Notes under the pieces: model-generated
Database searches by the model: none
What the model saw: the letters and a program-made list of their open reading frames with translations, nothing else
Told to the model about the DNA's origin: nothing
Position numbers and translations under genes: made by a program
Source: X23 sp050251575
GTDB taxonomy: Bacteria; Bacillota; Clostridia; SK-Y3
Assembly (NCBI GenBank): GCA_050251575.1
Contig: JBFWMP010000111.1
Location: 1 to 9,465, forward strand
DNA length: 9,465 nt
Direction: 5' to 3'
In this document: piece after piece, positions 6,905-9,465 of the stretch
Position numbering within the stretch: the first letter of the stretch is position 1
Layout of the letters: each line of letters begins with the position of its first letter

Positions 6905-7008
6905 AATTACCTCTTTTGCTGATTTGCAATATTTTCAGGCGGATATAAAGTCCACGCCTATAATTTGGCTGCTTACAGAAATTTTACTCAAACTATTTCC
7001 ATAGTAAT
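6905..7008 (-). other. Intergenic stretch between glycosyltransferase terminator and cca promoter
   Basis: No gene is visible here. The one structured piece is a GC-rich hairpin (AGGCG 6937-6941 with CGCCT 6955-6959, extendable by a base pair or two past a bulge) in otherwise AT-rich DNA. A single TTGCAA lies at 6924-6929. Neither strand has a T tract after the hairpin, so it is not a terminator. I do not recognise it as a known RNA family. Confidence 0.4.
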
Positions 7009-7041
7009 CAAAAATGGAATATATCATTATAATATATCCCA
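7009..7041 (-). terminator. Intrinsic terminator of the glycosyltransferase gene
   Basis: On the minus strand TGGGATATAT (7032-7041) pairs with ATATATTCCA (7015-7024) through ten pairs including one G-U, across a 7-base loop, followed by five Ts (7010-7014). It lies 18 bases after the stop codon of the glycosyltransferase gene. It separates that gene from cca. Confidence 0.75.
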
Positions 7042-7059
7042 CTAATATCTAGAGTTTGT

Positions 7060-8196
7060 CTAAGTCATGCTCTTATTAATTTCCAAGCTCTGTTGGGAAG
7101 ATAATTCAATAATGAAGTCTCCTAAATCTTTTGCTGCATTAGGCTTACCGATATGACGAATCATAGTTGCTAGATCATTCAATCTCCAATCATTCATTAA
7201 TAATTGAAATACTGCTTCATCAATAGGAAAGGTAGCACTAGTTTTGATCGCCAGTCCATTATTCAATAAAAATTCAACATTACGTTCTTCCTGACCTGGG
7301 ATAGGATTAATCAAAATCATCGGGATACCCTTCGCTAAACTTTCTGATACTGTTAACCCGCCAGGTTTTGTAACAATACAAGTACAAGCATCCATCATAA
7401 CATCTACATTATTTACAAAACCATAACTATAAAGTTTTTTTCTAGTCTTCAATGCGTCTATCTTCTTTTTTAAAGATTTGTTATTCCCACACACTGATAT
7501 AATCTGAAAATCCATATCCAACTTATCTAATTGGCGAATACTTTTAATAAGATTTCCATAACCCATGCTTCCACTTACCACGAAGATGGTATCTTTATCT
7601 TCAATATTTAAAAGCTTTCTAGCTTCAGATTGAAGAAGCTTTTGAGAAAATTTCGTTTGTATAGGGATTCCAGTCGCTTTAATCTTTTCAGCAGGAATTC
7701 CTTTTTTTGCAGTTTGTAAATTCAACAGCTCGCTGGCAGTAACATAATAATCCAAATTAGTATCTTCCCAAAAAGGATGAATTGTAAAGTCAGTAACGAT
7801 TCCAATTGTTTTTGCTTTTAGATCCTTTTCCTTAAGCTGCGTGATAATCTGTGCAGCAAATATATGCGTACATACGATTACTTGAGGATCATACTCTCGT
7901 ATATAATTACGAAGCCTCCTTGCAAGAATGGAATTAGTTAATCTTGAGATGGAAATTTTAGCATCACTTTTTTCCTTTTTCTCTGCCATTCGATAAAATT
8001 TTCCATATACCGCTGGCGTTAATTGAGTAGAAGCTAGGTATCCTCGTGAAATAGATTCACTTAAAATTGGATTAATATATTCGAAGATATCCAACATAGT
8101 GCATTCTATCTCTCGTTCCTTTAAATAATCCATAACAGCTTTGGCTGCTGAATGATGTCCTTGTCCAGCGGTTACGGAAAGAAATAATACCTTCAT
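7060..8196 (-). CDS. MGDG synthase / processive diacylglycerol glucosyltransferase-like GT28 enzyme
   Basis: The 378-residue protein has the two-domain GT-B layout of the MGDG-synthase/UgtP family. An N-terminal lipid-acceptor domain carries GQGHHSAAKA (11-20) and TDFTIHPFW (135-143). A C-terminal GT28 donor domain carries GSMG (209-212), KPGGLTVSESLA (277-288) and PGQEERN (300-306). Family members transfer glucose or galactose from a UDP-sugar to diacylglycerol at the inner membrane surface, making glycolipids and sometimes the lipoteichoic-acid anchor. The specific sugar and the number of transfers cannot be read here. MurG shares the GT28 fold, but the N-terminal motif differs. The ATG at 8194-8196 follows an AAAGGAAG ribosome site. 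It has its own predicted promoter and terminator, so it appears monocistronic despite lying behind the SpoIIE-type gene. Confidence 0.88.
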   Translation of the reverse strand: MKVLFLSVTAGQGHHSAAKAVMDYLKEREIECTMLDIFEYINPILSESISRGYLASTQLTPAVYGKFYRMAEKKEKSDAKISISRLTNSILARRLRNYIREYDPQVIVCTHIFAAQIITQLKEKDLKAKTIGIVTDFTIHPFWEDTNLDYYVTASELLNLQTAKKGIPAEKIKATGIPIQTKFSQKLLQSEARKLLNIEDKDTIFVVSGSMGYGNLIKSIRQLDKLDMDFQIISVCGNNKSLKKKIDALKTRKKLYSYGFVNNVDVMMDACTCIVTKPGGLTVSESLAKGIPMILINPIPGQEERNVEFLLNNGLAIKTSATFPIDEAVFQLLMNDWRLNDLATMIRHIGKPNAAKDLGDFIIELSSQQSLEINKSMT

Positions 8197-8245
8197 GTTC
8201 TACACTTCCTTTCATTATTTGTAATAAATATTTCTGTCCGTTCTT

Positions 8246-8274
8246 ATTTTATACTCCTCAATAAATATAATCAA
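8246..8274 (-). promoter_or_regulatory. Predicted promoter of the glycosyltransferase gene
   Basis: On the minus strand TTGATT (8269-8274) and TAAAAT (8246-8251) are spaced by 17 bases, giving a start near 8239 and a leader of about 43 bases. A perfect 7-bp AT-rich inverted repeat (TTTATAG 8284-8290, CTATAAA 8294-8300) lies 9 bases upstream of the -35 box and could be an operator. Confidence 0.55.
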
Positions 8275-8329
8275 TTACTATATTTTATAGCTTCTATAAA
8301 TTCTACATACAACCCATTTTCATCCATAC

Positions 8330-9465
8330 CTAATGAACTTCCATAATCAAGAAGGTTACATCATCCTTTAGTCGCCCTTCATTCTCGACAAACTCAAAAA
8401 TATCATTTCTTATAGCATCGGCAAATCCATGTATATTTAAACTATGATTCTCTTTTACAAGCTCATTTAAATGATAGCTGGTATACTTGTATCCCTCCTG
8501 ATTCTCTGCCTCCACCAGTCCATCTGTATAAAACAGAAGCTTGTCTCCCGATTCTAATTGAATCTGCTTATCTTCAAAAAACGGCATAATAACATCTCCT
8601 AACTTGCAGATAGCAAACCCCGCAGCATCCATCTCAATAATTCCACCAGAGTTTTTAACGATTAAAGGCGGTACATTCATTCCTCCTGAAGCATAGGTGA
8701 AAACCCTGCTCTGTGTATTATAAATGCCGTATAACATAACCATATACGTTTCTGCTTTAAAATTTGTCTGATTAAAAGCCTTATAAAGATTTTTCAAAGC
8801 ATAACCAGGAGAAATGATTTCCACTGAATCTTCTGTCTCCTTCAAAGGCTTAATATTTTGATTGGCAAATACCATCAACATTGCAGCCGATACTCCATGA
8901 CCTGCTACATCTCCAATATAAAGCGCAACATTATTCTCATCCAACTTTATTACATTGTAAAAATCTCCGCTCAAACGCTCTGCCGCAAGATATCCTGCTT
9001 CAAAGGAAACCGTGATATCTTCCGGCATCTTAGCCGGTAAGAAAGAACGCTGTATATCCTTAGCATATTCTAAATCCATTATAAGCCTTTCATTCACATC
9101 TTCAATCTTTTTTGTTTGCTGTTTTACTAAAAAGTTAAGATTTTCTGTATATTTCTTCAACTCATTTCTTGCTTTTTTCATCTCCCTGTATGGCACTCGT
9201 ACATTATCCGTATATAATGCTTTAAACATAATAAAAAATGCTGTAAACTTATATATATGTCCCAAATAGTTATAAGCATCATAAACACTTGCATAACTGA
9301 CAAACGCAAATTCACTAAAAATACACAACAGCATTCCTATCATTAATAAGTATCCCTGCTGAGACCTTGTCTTTCTATATTCATCAGCCAATTTCAACAA
9401 GGCAATTCCCATGAATAATATGATCAAATATTCCATCATAACCTTTTCATAACTCAAACCTTGAC
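8330..9465 (-). CDS. MASE3-SpoIIE-type PP2C protein phosphatase, 5' end beyond window
   Basis: The frame is open to the right edge; there is no stop between the edge and the TTG at 9455-9457, which is only a formal start with no ribosome site. Numbering from that TTG, residues 9-82 hold about three membrane segments. The stretch SVYDAYNYLGHIYKFTAFF (57-75) and the VPYREM that follows (88-93) are typical of the C-terminal half of the MASE3 membrane sensor, so several upstream helices are missing. A coiled coil (about 91-135) leads to a SpoIIE/RsbU PP2C domain with SGDFY (163-167), GDVAGHG (182-188), YASGGMNVPPL (255-265), TDG (311-313) and KDD (364-366). The metal-binding aspartates are all present, so it is probably an active Ser/Thr phosphatase. 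Known relatives dephosphorylate anti-anti-sigma (STAS) proteins; no such partner lies in this window. Confidence 0.9.
   Translation of the reverse strand, partial: QGLSYEKVMMEYLIILFMGIALLKLADEYRKTRSQQGYLLMIGMLLCIFSEFAFVSYASVYDAYNYLGHIYKFTAFFIMFKALYTDNVRVPYREMKKARNELKKYTENLNFLVKQQTKKIEDVNERLIMDLEYAKDIQRSFLPAKMPEDITVSFEAGYLAAERLSGDFYNVIKLDENNVALYIGDVAGHGVSAAMLMVFANQNIKPLKETEDSVEIISPGYALKNLYKAFNQTNFKAETYMVMLYGIYNTQSRVFTYASGGMNVPPLIVKNSGGIIEMDAAGFAICKLGDVIMPFFEDKQIQLESGDKLLFYTDGLVEAENQEGYKYTSYHLNELVKENHSLNIHGFADAIRNDIFEFVENEGRLKDDVTFLIMEVH

Noticed and set aside
8284..8300. Inverted repeat as a terminator for the phosphatase gene
   Set aside because: Only seven A/T-rich pairs and no T tract on the minus strand; more likely an operator or chance.
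8858..9269. Two plus-strand frames opposite the SpoIIE-type phosphatase
   Set aside because: They lie fully antisense to conserved catalytic and coiled-coil coding sequence and have no features of their own.

Overview
The window is AT-rich, with strong Shine-Dalgarno sites and short sigma-A-type promoters. Gene content (lysA, azlCD, a CCA-adding enzyme with an HD domain, a GT28 glycolipid synthase, a PAS-GGDEF-EAL protein and a MASE3-SpoIIE phosphatase) points to a low-GC Gram-positive anaerobe. By protein style I would guess class Clostridia, probably Lachnospiraceae. That placement is inference, not a database result. Seven protein genes are visible, two of them cut by the window edges. I see no tRNA, rRNA, insertion sequence, phage gene or CRISPR array, and no gene-free stretch longer than about 245 bases.

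Left part (1-2282): the 3'-truncated amidohydrolase gene (minus strand) and lysA (plus strand) diverge from a 226-bp region. Each has a recognisable -35/-10 promoter. Between the two -35 boxes lie three TTGCAA hexamers spaced one helical turn apart, a likely shared operator. lysA ends in a clear intrinsic terminator.

Middle-left (2283-3405): azlC and azlD, the two subunits of a branched-chain amino-acid exporter, overlap by 37 bases. They are preceded by an 82-base element with 16-17-base inverted arms that does not match any riboswitch I know. It is the most unusual non-coding signal here.

Middle-right (3422-6816, minus strand): the CCA-adding enzyme is followed 50 bases later by a membrane-anchored PAS-GGDEF-EAL protein. 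They are probably co-transcribed. This pair runs head-on into azlD with only 16 bases between stop codons and no terminator visible.

Right part (7060-9465, minus strand): a MASE3-SpoIIE-type phosphatase continues past the right edge. It is followed by a diacylglycerol glucosyltransferase-like gene with its own promoter and intrinsic terminator. The contents are mostly housekeeping (lysine or peptidoglycan precursor synthesis, tRNA maturation, membrane glycolipid) interspersed with two signalling proteins. I found no convincing evidence of an undescribed multi-gene system. The azlCD leader element and the TTGCAA array are the best leads.
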